This document shows positions 43,996 to 57,057 of a DNA stretch of 64,000 bases, in pieces (positions within the stretch are counted from its first letter, which is position 1; every line of letters starts with the position of its first letter). A program made the translations under genes and the position numbers. The notes beneath the pieces are model-generated. The model ran no database searches. It was not told the DNA's origin and was given only the letters and a program-made list of their open reading frames with translations. The DNA is from Aotearoamyces nothofagi (Eukaryota > Ascomycota > Leotiomycetes > Leotiales > Tympanidaceae), in the NCBI GenBank assembly GCA_015345905.1, contig JADDTR010000016.1, forward strand, positions 438,631 through 502,630. Direction: 5' to 3'.

Positions 43996-45279
43996 CTAAG
44001 CCAGATTTAGACTATGCAATAGCTCGAGGCTTGATGCCTCGGCTTTGGCTTGCTCGATTTGTCGCTTCTGGTTTAAGCCTAATTGACGCGGGAATGTACT
44101 CTGAAGGAAATCCATAACCCACCTCGCATCGGCGTACTCGTCGCATTCAAGAAGAAGCTTGGCGGTATCGAGACCGATGCTGATGATTCGCGATTCTGGA
44201 TACGCCCTGCGTAATGCCATCGAGTCACCGCCGTCTGCTACGGATGTTGCAACAACCGTCCTCGCTTTCCTAAGAAAATCTAGAGCAACATTTGCATTAG
44301 GTTTCGTTGGATGATGTAGATGTAGATGCGATAGGTGCAAGTCCGCAACTCTTGTGAATTTAGGTACAAGAGCCATAAAGTCCTCGTAACTGGTCGGTGA
44401 GGGAAGTGGGCGAAGGGACGACTGCAGTGTACTCTCGTGCGATAGGTAGCAACCTGGACGGCAAAGTACACGACGAGTCGAGATATCCATTCTGTCCAGA
44501 AGTTTTGCTGCCTTCAACAAGGCCTTGTAAGCAGCATCGAGACTAACTGAACCAGACGCCTCGGCCTTTATGAGATGATGAAGCAAATGGACAGAAACCT
44601 GGAACGCAGGGGGGTTGCCAATCGAGATTGTAGCTAGCGACTTCTCCATCCAGGCCCATATGGCTTCTTGTAAATCCTCAGCGACCAGAAATTCGACCAG
44701 GATTTCTGAGAACGCTGCATCTTGTAAAAAAGCAGTGTCATTTGCGACACCACTGGATATCAACCACCTCAGCACTTTTGAGCCCGCCCCAGATGCTTTA
44801 ATGCCTTCTCTCACGGATAGAATGGGTGACTGGACGATCAAATTCTTCTTGGCTTTCAAACAGGCCCTTGCGTACTCGATTTTCATAAACCCTTTCGCAC
44901 ATGCCTCATCGAATACGTCCATGGGATCTCTAGTTGATGACTGGGAAGAAGCTTGCTCTGAGCCATAGCTGAACAGAGGGTTAGAAAGAATAGCATGCAG
45001 ATGACGGTCGGTGGGCAATTGAGGCTCTGGTTTCGAGAATGAGCTCCTGCGACGCTTCGCGTGAGCTGAAGGAGGCGTCGAATGGATGGAGGAGACCTTG
45101 CTGTCGGCATCGGGTCGAAACCTTCCATGTTCTCGATCTAATTGCTGTCGGAATGACGTTGTGAGAAGAGTCAAGAGTTGCTTCGACTCTCGTGGGTTCA
45201 GAGGTAACGGCTGGTGGAGTTTGAAATGCCCCAGTGACATTATCGGCCGAAACATGAGCTGTTGCGTCGGCCGCAACAT
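43996..45279 (-). CDS. conserved fungal helical protein, possibly mitochondrial
   Basis: A single exon encodes 427 residues. The N-terminus (MLRPTQQLMFRPIMS) lacks acidic residues and contains arginines, as mitochondrial presequences do. HQPLPLNPRESKQLLTLLTTSFRQQLDREHG is followed by a disordered Ser/Pro piece (about 60-95). About 300 residues of predominantly helical sequence then follow (CAKGFMKIEYARACLKAKKN, then ILVEFLVAEDLQEAIWAWMEKSL). Helix-pair spacing recalls PPR or TPR-like solenoids, but I cannot define repeats. Function is unknown. Second and third in-frame ATGs at residues 9 and 14 are alternative starts. It is divergent to DEF1 across 504 bp. Confidence 0.75.
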   Translation of the reverse strand: MLRPTQQLMFRPIMSLGHFKLHQPLPLNPRESKQLLTLLTTSFRQQLDREHGRFRPDADSKVSSIHSTPPSAHAKRRRSSFSKPEPQLPTDRHLHAILSNPLFSYGSEQASSQSSTRDPMDVFDEACAKGFMKIEYARACLKAKKNLIVQSPILSVREGIKASGAGSKVLRWLISSGVANDTAFLQDAAFSEILVEFLVAEDLQEAIWAWMEKSLATISIGNPPAFQVSVHLLHHLIKAEASGSVSLDAAYKALLKAAKLLDRMDISTRRVLCRPGCYLSHESTLQSSLRPLPSPTSYEDFMALVPKFTRVADLHLSHLHLHHPTKPNANVALDFLRKARTVVATSVADGGDSMALRRAYPESRIISIGLDTAKLLLECDEYADARWVMDFLQSTFPRQLGLNQKRQIEQAKAEASSLELLHSLNLA

Positions 45280-45783
45280 TATAGATATCGTGTTCTCCGT
45301 ATCAAGGTCAATTGAGGCTTTTATATGCCGGATCGTCTATTGCAGGGCATGGCAGTCTGGGAAACGTTTGCGTCCTCGGTGGAACGTTGAATCATGCAGC
45401 CGTTGATGTGATGTGGTGCCTGAATAGTTTCTGCCTGGTGTGGTGCTAGCGTATGCCATGTCTGTACAGTCCAACACATATTAATTACTTTTGTGAGGTG
45501 AATGGTGAATCCTTGCATGCACATCAAAATCTGCTGAATCTGAGACGTACATCATATCGTCTTCCTTCGTGTACCTAAAATTTCTCGACTCGTTCTCGTT
45601 TCTGCCAACACCAGTGTTCGAGGTTGTTGCCCCATGCTTAAGCTGTGATCTAACGAGTTAACTTTCGCCAGCCCCTACGGATACGCGAGCAGTAACGTCT
45701 TTCTTCCAAAACTTACATTCTCACAACCTCGACATCATACACAACTCCACCTTGCCTGCCAATAACATACACAACCCCATACG
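45280..45783. promoter_or_regulatory. divergent region upstream of DEF1
   Basis: A 504-bp region between the minus-strand helical-protein gene and DEF1. The last 60 bases before the DEF1 ATG are C/A-rich (CACAACCTC..., ATACACAACCCC), a typical fungal leader. No specific site is recognised. Confidence 0.45.
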
Positions 45784-48765
45784 ATGTCAGAGGTACTACC
45801 ACGACCATCTGCCCCACGGGGTAGGGGCTCCGCTCGGGGCGGCCGAGCAGGCTTCGGATCCAGAAATGGACGAGGAGGGCGGAGTCACGCAACCAATGGC
45901 GACAAGGTGGAAAACACCAATACTGCATCAATTGAAGATGAAGGAGAGGTCGGCCAACTAAAGAGACAGTATGGTAGCAAGGTGACCACAATTAAAGAGA
46001 TGTTCCCAGACTGGACAGATGAGGATGTCGTCTTTGCGCTCCAAGAGACAGATGGCGATTTAGAGACCACAGTTGAACGAATCACAGATGGTGAGGAACT
46101 CACCTTAATGAAGCCAATCCAAACCCTCCGTACACTGTTTGGGGTATATTGCAATGAGCCATTCGCTGACAGGATCTTAGGCACGATGACACAATGGGGA
46201 GAAGTTTCAAAGAACAAGAAAGATCGATCTCGCTCAAAGGCACCAAAGGATAGTGTCACGACTACGCTCGGTGAAACCGCCTCTGGAGGGCGAGTTTCGC
46301 GAGGTGTTAGAGGTGGTCATGAGGGCGTTCGCGGCGGTCGCGGTCGTGGAACCGATCGTGGTCGAGGCAGTAGGGGCCGCGGAGCGATAGTCGCACACAC
46401 GAATGGCACACGTACGAAGGACACGGCAGACCTCTCTGTGCCTACGGAGGAGTCTCCTGCATGGGATACCACTAACAAGGAAGAAACTTCTGATACATGG
46501 GATACTACGAAGCCGGCCGACGTAACATGGACTGCTGCTGCCGCTGATGTTGCATCTACGACTGCAGCTACTGCAGCGGCAGTCACATCTAGCATAATTC
46601 CTGAGGGCGTCAAGAAGAGCTGGGCGAGCATGTTCAAGCCAGCACCAGCCCCAGCGCCAAAGAAGGAACCTGCGGCAGTGGAGAAGTGAGAATTTCCCCC
46701 CATGTTTCTATTATATGTTTTTACTAACATTCCCATCAGAGCTGCCGAGAAGCCGGTAGTCCCAAAGGCAATCGAACCCAAACTTTCCGAACCAGAGCCA
46801 GAGCCGCCAAAAGGTCCTGAAACTTCTGTACAGTCTGAAACTCCAACACCTGCCGAGACCTCTACGTTCGAAGGGCCTGATGCTACAATCACTCCATCAA
46901 AAGATGAACTCACAGAGACAAACCTTGAGCAGGTTCTTGATACATCCAACCCCGCACCATCCCTCACTGCTGCTAGCACTACTGCAAGCTCATGGGACCC
47001 TCGAAGTGGCGCAAACAGCTCCACGCCATACTCTGCCCAACAACAGCAACCCCACGCTATCCGTCCAGTCACGAGTGGTTTCGCAGCTTCAGCGTTGAAG
47101 GCTACAGGTGCGGCTGCACGCACTCCGAGCCATCAACGCCGTATACTTGATCAAGAGGAGGCTGTACGCATGCCAGGCAATAGGGAGGTTGACCGCGCAG
47201 CAGTGCAGTTTGGTGCTTTCAGCCTAGGTGGAACAGGTGATGAGGATGTTGACGGTGACCGTGAAGAGCCAGAAACTCGTGCCCAGCCACCTCAACATTC
47301 GCCAGTCGCTCCTCGGGCTGCTTTGCCACCTGCTCCTATACAGCCGGAAGGTCTTCCAACTCCAAAGGATGCTCCAGGTCTCCCAGCTGCCTCACACCCT
47401 ATTGCTGCCCCAGGCCTACCGTCGCCTCTTTCTGGTGCCCAGGCTATGTCCCAACAAGGCTCTCAGGGCAGTCATCAGTATGACCAGTATGGTCGCTATG
47501 GGCAATCTGGTGCACAGGGTCAGTCTGGCTTTGGACAGAAGCCTTATGACCCCTTCAGTCAGCAAGCTCCTACAAGCCAGAGTCAGTTTGATGGGTATCC
47601 TGGGCAAAACCAGTCCCAGGGTCAACAGCCTAGTGCATTCTCCTCTGCTCCCAGTGAATATTCTCAGTTTTACACCGCAGACCAGCAGCGAAATGCTTAT
47701 CAGAACTATTACGGCCAGCAATATGGCCAGCAGCAAGGTGGACAAGCTCAGCAAGATGGTCCATCATCTCAGCAGCGGGCTTTCGCTGGATATAATGCTC
47801 CTCCAGCTGATGTAGCGTCACCATTCCCCCAGACCTCCGGACAACAAAGTCAATCTCGTTACGCCACAGCCGGAGAGACTCAAGGGAGTGGCCACACCAC
47901 GCCCAATCCTCCTGCCCAGGCTCAGCAACAGCCTAATCAGGCTGTTCAGGCCCAGCAGGCTATTCCCTCACAGCCACAAGGTCAGGGCCAGCCAGGTGGC
48001 CAGTATCCATATGGCCATCCATACTACACGAGTCCATATTATGCTGCGTACATGAACCATTACCAACAGCAAGGTTATGGTCAAGGAAACTACGGTGCTG
48101 GACCTTACGGTGGAAAGTCGGCTGGCATATACAACCAACCTCATCAAGGTTACATGTCTCCACAGACCCCTTATGATCATGTTGCATCGCCAGCCGCAGG
48201 GGCATTTGGTCAGTCATCTCTTCATGGACGTGACAGTGCTCTTGGTGGAGGCCTTGCCGACTATGGACGTGCTGGTACTCAACCTAACCAAGCAGCTCAG
48301 CCGATCGGTGGTAACGGCTCTTTTGCCGGTATTCAAGATGCTTTTGGTCGTGGCTCCTCTTACCAAGGCCAAGGCCAGCAGTATGGCCAACAGGGAAGTC
48401 AACAAGGTGCCGGTGATGATTTAAAGCCATTTGCTGATGCGAAATCTGCGAACGGACCCAGCCCGTCAATATCTCAGGCTGCCCGCCCTGGTTCAGCTGC
48501 GAATAGCGTCCCTGGGCAGTCCCTCCCTCCACCACAGTCTGCTCAACAAGGATACGGTGGGTATCCAAGCCACTTGCAGCAACAGCATTCTCTGCATGGC
48601 AGCCAGACTGGCAGCCAGTATGGCGCTCTAGGTGGTTTAGGCGGTCACCAGGCTGCTGCTGGTCAGAGCAGCCAATACGGTGCCTATGGCCAGGGATTTG
48701 GTAACAGCTACTACGGTAACAACCAGCAGCAACGAGGTGGATGGGGAAACAACTATCAACACTAA
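45784..48765 (+). CDS. DEF1: RNA polymerase II degradation factor Def1
   Basis: Exons 45784-46090, 46181-46685 and 46740-48765 give 945 residues. An RGG-rich N-terminus is followed by a CUE ubiquitin-binding domain at about 60-102 (TTIKEMFPDWTDEDVVFALQETDGDLETTVERI). After the first splice, GTMTQWGEVSKNKKDRSRSK is the block found next to the CUE domain in fungal Def1. RGG and Ala-rich regions come next, then about 550 residues rich in Gln, Gly, Tyr and Ser. Yeast Def1 uses its CUE domain to recruit Elongin-Cullin ligase so that stalled RNA polymerase II is ubiquitylated and degraded; its Gln-rich tail keeps it cytoplasmic until processed. The first intron is 90 bp with no stop in frame, so retention would add 30 residues just after the CUE domain. 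Confidence 0.92.
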
Positions 48766-50189
48766 TGGCCTCACAATTATCTGGGTTTGGTCACTGTCTT
48801 GGAGATATAGAACCATTGCAAAAGGATTGCATCAGCTTCTAGTCAGGACCTCTCTCCAAACCCGTGTTTCTATTATTTTTTCATTTTCTCGGCGGGAACT
48901 CTCGGCCAGACCTACTCTCTTGGCTCAGCTGCCTCTAATATGCACCGCCAACTAACTTTCATTTTCGACATCAACTTGGTTCTCCGCTCAAGGTCTACGA
49001 CACCTCTTGTTCCAATAACTACTTTCTGCATTCTAAGGGCACAAAAGCTACCATGCACTAAAGCACTTTCGGGGGGTGGTATGGGTCTGCTCGTGGAATG
49101 GACATGATATGACGTGTTACTGATGAGGAACTTCAGACTCCATAGTATGGTTGAGGAGTTAGCCATTAACAAGCAAGCAATGGAACGGGCGTTTTCAACG
49201 TGTAATCTTGATCTTCTATTACTAGTGACCATCCTGTTAACAGCTGTGATCATGTGTGAACTACCCAAAATGTGGTTGCTATTCTTAAATCACTTGCTGC
49301 TGTATATGTCTTTTTTATCTCGTTTGCGTTCCTGTGTGGTGTATCCCTCACCCAACCGAATCCATGCGAAACAACTTGTACACAGAAATCCTTGAAGTTC
49401 TGGGGCGTCAAATGATGCAACGTTGCAAGTTATGCGAGGCGGTTTGCAAAATTGACGGAACACCTATGAACACCAAAATAAGTGGTAGTTTTCAATCGTA
49501 AACTAGAACCTCCAAATTTTACCAAAGCCTCGATGCGAGATGTAGTCCATACCTATAGCACCAGTCACGACCTTGAATTTCCCGTTGCAACATTGGCTCT
49601 AAGCCACTAATCTTTGCACTGCCGCGGCTTTGCACTGCCGCAGCTAAGCCCTGGGACGCCCAGGAGTAGCGAGCAGCAACATGGGGTGAAGATTAACATA
49701 GCAAATCCTTACCAATGCGACATCCTAACTCGCAAGGCTGAATGGCAATGTTTAGTGAGCTGTCCCTCTGCTCTTACATGGGAATATCGAAAAGTCACAG
49801 TGCCAAAGCCTCGCGTGGCTCATTAGCTGCAGCAGCTGATGGCATGGATGCTTCAGCCTTATTCCTCTTTTTCATCTATTCTCTTTCCTATTGTATTTCC
49901 TCTTGTCCTTCTCAGCTTCTTGACTTCATTCTTCACTGCTATCAAGCCTTTCCCTTTATGCTCAACTCCTTCTAAACACAGCTCTATGCTGTAAATGAAG
50001 CGCGGTCGGCTACTCTACATACCAAGTATCAAGTAAAGGTAGAAGCTCTAATAGAGCTGGAACCTGTCACTGTGCTCTGGCGCCTTGTTTTGTAGCCGAA
50101 TCCCTATAATTACTACAATCCGGGACTACGACCGAAGTAGAGCCTGTTGCTGATAACTGAGCATCGATTCATCTACGGGTAGTCACAAT
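48766..50189. other. intergenic region upstream of the receptor locus
   Basis: About 1.4 kb between DEF1 and the NACHT gene. Open frames are short and have no protein-like pattern. A direct repeat GCACTGCCGC(A/G)GCT occurs at 49616-49645. No gene is supported. Confidence 0.5.
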
Positions 50190-53100
50190 ATGGCAGATCC
50201 GCTTTCAGTTGCTGCGAGCATCGCTGGATTGATCACCATCGCGGACTCAGTCTTCTCTCGTGGCTACAAGTTTGTCAAAGAATTCAAAACAGCAGATGAA
50301 TCAATTCGAACCCTGTTTCTTGAGATCAACAATTTTACTGGCATCCTCCACAGCCTCCAAAATGTTGCAAGCCAGATCGAAGAGACCGACCCCACTCTCG
50401 ATAGAACGATGCAAACCCACCACATACAAGCATGCTATACGACGTTGGCGAGAATACAGGAAATCCTCGACAAGGCTATCCTTTCTAGCCAAACAGAATC
50501 ATCTGCAGTCGAGCGGAGCTCCTTTTCTAGGAAGTTGCGCTGGCCAATGAACAGCTCAAAGACCAAGCAGCTGATTGCGGAGATAGAAAAACACAAAGCC
50601 ACTTTGAGTCTTGCTTTGACTGCAGACAATATGATGGCTCTGCTCGAACACCTAAGAAGACAAGAGAGTGTTGGGGACCATATTTTAGGAATTACAGCAG
50701 AGCTTTCGGGGATCCGCAAAGGGTTGGATGGGGAAAAGGCTAGAGCACAAGAAGCAAAGCTCAACAAGGAGAAGAAGGCCATTCTACAATCGTTAACCGC
50801 CCTTGATCCCTGGAAGCCTCAGCTCGCTGCAATCCAACTTCGACAGCCTGGGACTGGTGTCTGGTTTACCGATAGTCCAAAATTCAGAGACTGGCTCTCG
50901 GGAAAGTCTGGAAAATTGTGGCTATATGGTATTCCTGGCGCCGGCAAGACAATCTTGACATCTTCAATCATCCAAGAAGCTCAGAAGTTGACTGACAAGG
51001 ATCATGGGCTTGCCTTCTTTTACTGCGACTATAAAAACGCAAAGACACACAATGCAACAACAATACTCAAGTCTTTTATCAGGCAGTTTGCATTGCAGCG
51101 CGATGACGCATTTGCCGACCTTGAAAGTTTCTATAAGGAGCAGAAAGAGCGCGGAGGGAGCAATTCGGAGACTCCATTAGACACTTGTACAGCAGAAGAG
51201 TTGTCTGATCTCCTGAATAAGATCACCCTCCACTTTAAAAGTGCGATGATAATTATCGACGCGTTGGATGAGATCGAAATCGATCGATCTACTGTAGTTC
51301 AATACTTACACGACCTCAATACTGACGATAATACTATCAAAACGCTATTCACGAGCCGCACGCAGCAAGATATATCTGATGTTTTAAATGACTTTGAAGG
51401 GATATCGATTGCAGCGCAGAGCAGTGATCTGCAACTATATGTTGCCTACGAGATTGATAATCGGATCAGAAATAAAAAGCTAAAATTGGGCGATACCACT
51501 TTAAAGGGGCACAGTACGTATCTATTAACCCCCCCCCCCCCCAAAAAAAAAAGAAAACTCCAGTTCCTGTCGAACTTTAGAATTGTCTGCTGATCATTAT
51601 TTTGTAAAACTTGCAGTTATGACCAGACTGGTACATGGCGCCGATGGCATGTAAGTCTCAAACTCCGCGGTTCCTTGAGCTCTAACTGATGCATTACAGG
51701 TTTCGATGGGTTGCTTGTCAGATGGATTATTTATGCCAGCTGCCTAATGATAAGGAACGCCGCAACGCATTGGAAACTCTACCGCCAACTCTCTTCGACA
51801 CCTATGATCGAATCTTGGAGCGAATAAATGCCACCAATAAGCATACCCAAATCTTGGTGAAGAAGACTTTGCAATGGATCCTGTTTGCAGAAGAGGCACT
51901 TTCATTGGAGGCGCTTCTTGAGGCCCTCGCCATTGACGATGGTGATACTTGCCTAGAGCGAGATAAGTTCACAACGAAGGAATATATTCTGCAATGCGGT
52001 AGCAGCCTTGTGAGGCACAACGCGGACTCTTCCGGTATTGAGCTTGCTCATTTCACCGTTAAGGAATATCTTCTAGCAATCAATCCGACGGCCACACCAC
52101 AGGTAGCCATGTTCAAGATGTCATCGGCTCACGATGAACCTTATCTTGCTCGAACTTGTCTTACTTGTCTAAACTTCGATGAGTTTCAAGGAAACCCACC
52201 GTCTGATGAATTGACGCCTGAAAAATGTGCAGCTGAGCATCCCTTATTCACATATGCTGCCCGCTATTGGACCTTACATGCATACAACCATTTCGAGGAT
52301 AGTTCTATCATGCATCTCGCTAGCCTACTTTTCAACCCTTCAAAAAGTAACAGATTCATCTGGTGGACACAGGTGTTCTTGATGGCATGGCATACGAAAG
52401 CACCAAGCCTCCCTGATGTAACACCCCTCCACTGGGCTGCTTGCTTTGGGTTCAAAGATATCTGCAAATGGCTCCTTGAACAAAATTGTGATGCCAATGC
52501 TCCTAGCGTGTTTGGTACACCGCTTCATTGTGCGGTAGCAGGGTATATGGCTTTTTTGGGATATGGCAATTCTGTTTTGATACCCGGTTTTCTGGAGCGG
52601 TCTTTCTTCAATAAGAAACCGATCTATCGCTGTGAGGTTGTCAAATTACTATTAGATGCCGGTGCCAGCCCAAACGCAACAGTAGGCGAGATGGAGATAC
52701 ACCCCCTGCATCTTGCTTTACGTTTCGAACCAAATTCTACCGAGGGCACGGAACAAATAAGGGCGGATGTCACAGCTGCTTTCTTAGGAGCTGGATCCCG
52801 AATCACCAAGGCAGAAATTGATATAGTACGCAAGTCAACGGACTTAAGGGGAAAGGTTGCGACAGCACATGCACCATTATTTGACGATTCTATCACTAAA
52901 GCCATTGACGAAGATGTGAAAGAAGCCTTCTCTATCCTCAAGTCAAGTGTTGATCGAATGTCCGGTCCATCTTCTAGCAATGACGGGTCAGACTTACAGA
53001 ACATCAGCGTTGAAGGACAAAAGGTGTTGCTTCAATCATTGCGTGCTGCAGTCCGCCACGGGCAAAAGGATGTTGTTGCCTACCAATTAGCAAAGCTTGA

Positions 53101-56100
53101 TTCTATGCCAGACTCGGATATTGTCACGAAGACTATCCAGGATGCTATTATTGAATCGGTCAAAGCTAGCCAGGTAGAAGTTGTCAAGGTTTTGTTAGAA
53201 CATACCAAAAATATTGAGTTTGTCGATGCTAATGATAACACCCTTGTTCATCTTGCTCTCCACGAGACCTACAATAATTCTTCGGCTGAGATTCTTAGGT
53301 GCCTCATAGAACATGGAGCAGATTTAGCCAAAGTCAACAAGCAAAAAGAAACGCCTTTGCACTTAGCAGCCGGTCACAAGAGTCCAGCCTGTATTAAAAT
53401 CCTCCTAGAACACATGTCGCTCACAGACGCAACTCCTGTCAAGCTTCGGACGGTCACTAATAAGACTCCGTTGTGGTGTGCTATAGATACGGGCTCGGAT
53501 GCTACAGCTGAGCTTTTGTTGAAAAGCCACATTGGGGATGATTTTGAAGCACACACAAGAGATGGTTAGTACTTCTAGTAATCCAAAATTCTCATTTGCC
53601 GCATTGCAGATATGACAGGGGATATGAGTACCAATTACTGACCATGCGTCTAGATTTGACTTGCCTTCATGCATCAGCATATCGACCAACCACCAAAATC
53701 TTAGAAATACTCATTGATCGTGGAATGGACATTCATGCAAAAACAGATGGAGGCTCAAATGCCCTCCACTGTGCTGCAGGGAATAGAGAGAGCGCATCAG
53801 CAATGCATCTTCTTCTGGCAAAAGGGGTCGATTATTCCCAGCAAAATAGAAACGGATTCATGCCGATACACATTGTGGCCCAATGTCATGACGAGGAAGC
53901 ACCTGAGAGGCTTAAGGCATTACTAGCAGCAGGAGCGAATGTCAACGAAAGGGCGGATTCTGGGAAAACACCTATACATCTCACTGTTAATTTCAATGAG
54001 GAGTACGACTCTGTCCAAATCAGCATTATGGACGTACTCCTCGGCCATCCTGGAATAATTGTCGACAGTAAAGATGACGAAGATCAAACGCCACTAATAA
54101 AATGCTGCAGAAACTTTGTCCCTAATGAGCTTTACAACTTTAGGAACACCAACACGTTCAAAATTATTGGAAGCTTACTTGATAAAGGGGCAAATGCCAA
54201 GCTCCGTGACATAGATGGAAGATCAGCTTTGCACCATCTTTGCGATGGATATCCATCCTCGTTTGTAGATGTGGCGATTCAGCGTGTGCACGAAGCCGGA
54301 GCAGACTTTATCATCAAAGATGTGGAAGGAAAATCTAGCTTTGATCTATTGCTTAATTCCGTCAAGACTCTACCCGGGGATGAACATAGCTACAACCACG
54401 AGTCGTCGGATACTGGAGACGATAGTGATGATGACTATTATTCTTCTTCATCTGATGACGAAGATGATTCTGCATCTGACTCCGACAGCGACAGCGACAG
54501 TAAGAGCAACAGCAATAGAAAGAGCAATGGTGCTCGAAAAGGTGCCGGTTGGGTTCGCTGGTACAAGGCCGTGGAATATGCGATAGCTAATGTGTCAACT
54601 CACCAGCTTGAGATCCCGCTCTCGAATGGGAATACTCCGCTTAGCTTTGTGGTTGCAGGAAGAGATGAAAGAATAATTGATATAATTTTGAAACGAGGAG
54701 TAGATGTCGATATTACCGATTCTGGATCTGATCGATCTGCGTTGGATTGGGCATGTTCCGAGGGATGCAGTGCTGTCGTGGCCAGACAACTGATCTCAAA
54801 AACGAAGCGAAATTTGAATGCTATGACGGGTACGGATGGCAGGACGCTACTTCATCAAGCCAGTGCAACGACTGCTGCAATTCCCATTTTGAGATATCTT
54901 ATTTTAGCAAAAGTCGATCTCGAAATCAAAGATCGCGAGGCTGGTATGAGAGCTCTTGGCATAGCTTGCGAAGCGGGCGCCGATCGAATTGTGAGGATTT
55001 TGCTGCAGGCTGGGGCTGACTCAAATGCTCGGCGTGATGATGTGGGTCAAACAGCTTTACACAATGCTGCAATTGCTGGATCAGAAGAATGTGTACGACT
55101 GGTTCTTGAGGCTGGCGCAGATATGGAGACTACGAATTCTTTCGGGTGTACACCCCTATTAACTGCAGCTTTACGGAGCTCCTGGAAGACTGTCAAGCAT
55201 CTCATCGAGAAAGGGGCTAATATTGACGCCCTTAAAAATCACGATCATGTTCTACGTTTGGCAGCAGCTGGCGGCTCTGAAATTGTCATCCAGGCAATCC
55301 TGAAAGCGAGTCCTGAGGTCGACTTGGAAATGAAATATGGGACGGATACAACACCTCTGCTTCTCGCTACTTCGTCTGGCAATCTTGCTTCTGTCAAACT
55401 GCTTCTCGGAGCAGGTGCAAATCTCCAGGCCACTAGTAAATTGGGAAACATTGTTCACCACGCAGTTGAGGCCGATTCTGCTGATATCCTTGAGTTTCTC
55501 ATGTCGCAAACGGTCGACTGGGAAGCGAAGGGTGAACTTACAATAACTGGAAGCAAAAAGAGACAGTATTCGACAATGGTAATTGCAGATGCGAGCCCGC
55601 TACACCGTGCTGCGTATAGAGTGGATACCGCGCCCATCACCTTTCTTCTCACTCAGCATTTGTGTTCAGATCTCGACACAGTGGCTGGGGCGTTCAAAAT
55701 AACACCTCTTCATTTAGCCACTATGACCAATTGCCATATCAATGCCGAGCTTCTATTGAAGCATGGAGCTAACGCAACGGCATTGGATGGAAAGCACGGC
55801 TGGACACCACTTCATTATGCAGCTCGATTTGGTGTATCCAAAGCCATCCCTCATCTACTTCAGTATGAGTGTGGCCTCCATATTATGGATAAGGAAGGTT
55901 TATCACCTCTGCTGCTTGCATCTATCCAAGGATACCCTGATATTACACGATCTTTGGTCCAGCATGCTTCTCAAAGTGGCTTGAGCACATCGTTATTGAC
56001 ATCTCCCGATCCATTTACAACGCCCAGTGGAACTAACGGATTCAAAAATGCATCGCAGCCTTCTCTAGCTATTCCATCATACAGGCCACACTCCCCGCAG

Positions 56101-57057
56101 CGTTCCCCTTCTGGTTTTGGCTTCAACTCCCCAAGATTTGATTCCGGGCCTTCGCAAACAAGCTGGACGATGCCAATAAGAGATGCAACGGATGTTGTAC
56201 ATGGTAAAACGCACGTTTATGCTATCAATACAGCAACCTGTCATAAGGACATCACTGATATGCTAGAGAAACATGAGGGCTCTAATGTCACCTGTTTAGA
56301 CAAGAAATTGCAATGGCGATTGGAATGGGGACCTATGTCGACTGACGGCGAGACTAAGTTGACTCTTACGTTACCTGATAGTGATGATACCAGATTACAG
56401 GGGAGTGCGAGCCCCTCACCAAGTGCAGTAAAGAAGACGGTACGCTTTTCGGGTGCGTCAAATGGCCAGTCAGCCTCAGTGGAAGAAGTTTCCGATTTAG
56501 CAGACACTAGATCAGGAGTGGAGTTAGCCAGTGGCACGAAACCTGCTGAAGAAATTACCACTGAAGATGCAGCGGCTGGGAAGGAACTTAAGACAAAGCT
56601 CACCGAGAGGCCTCTGCCAGTTGATGAAAGTAGTAATGAAGAGACAGGTGTTGCGAGAATGGGCAAGGTAGAAAAACACAACGAAGAAACGACAAATGAA
56701 GAGGACGAAAATATCAAAGACGTTTCCAATGGAGAAAATATGACTCCTGTTATTACAGAGGTGGCAGTTGGGTCTCCTGTATCAGCAACTACAATAAACG
56801 AATCTCAAACGAATAACACCCTCACACCGCCGAGCAACGATGGGAACAGTCTATCTCCCCGACCTGGCAGTAGCCAAAGCGTCAAGCCCGATAGCATCAA
56901 TAGTGAGGCTAATGGAAGCGCTTCTAGCAGGAAAAGCTCCGATCAAGCTGAGCGGAGTAGTCAAGAAGGGAGCTCTAAAGGGAAATGGGGTAACCGGTTG
57001 CGGAAGATTATGGTCAATGTTACTAAAGATGGAAATGAAAAGGGTATAAAGGTTTGA
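50190..57057 (+). CDS. NACHT-ankyrin STAND receptor (fungal NLR-like)
   Basis: Exons 50190-51513, 51617-51650, 51700-53564 and 53654-57057 give 2,208 residues in one frame. The N-terminus (ADPLSVAASIAGLITIADS) is the fungal STAND N-terminal type; a coiled linker follows. The NACHT NTPase has Walker A GIPGAGKT (247-254) and Walker B MIIIDALDE (353-361). A winged-helix-like region follows from about 454 (FRWVACQMDYL...LPPTLFDTYDRIL). About 25 ankyrin-like repeats span roughly 690-1850 (TPLHWAA, TPLHLAA, TPIHLTV, TALHNAA, TPLHYAA). They are interrupted near 1324-1370 by a Ser/Asp/Tyr-rich acidic stretch and a basic SNRKSNG piece. The last 350 residues are disordered and Ser/Thr/Glu-rich. By analogy with fungal NLRs it should bind ATP and oligomerise on sensing a ligand through the ankyrins, in non-self recognition or symbiont response. 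The 34-bp microexon 2 is required to join the frames. Confidence 0.9.
51529..51552. repeat. C14-A10 homopolymer in intron
   Basis: A run of 14 C followed by 10 A lies inside the first intron of the NACHT-ankyrin gene, 15 bases after the donor. Such tracts are prone to length error, but any error here would not change the protein. Confidence 0.95.
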
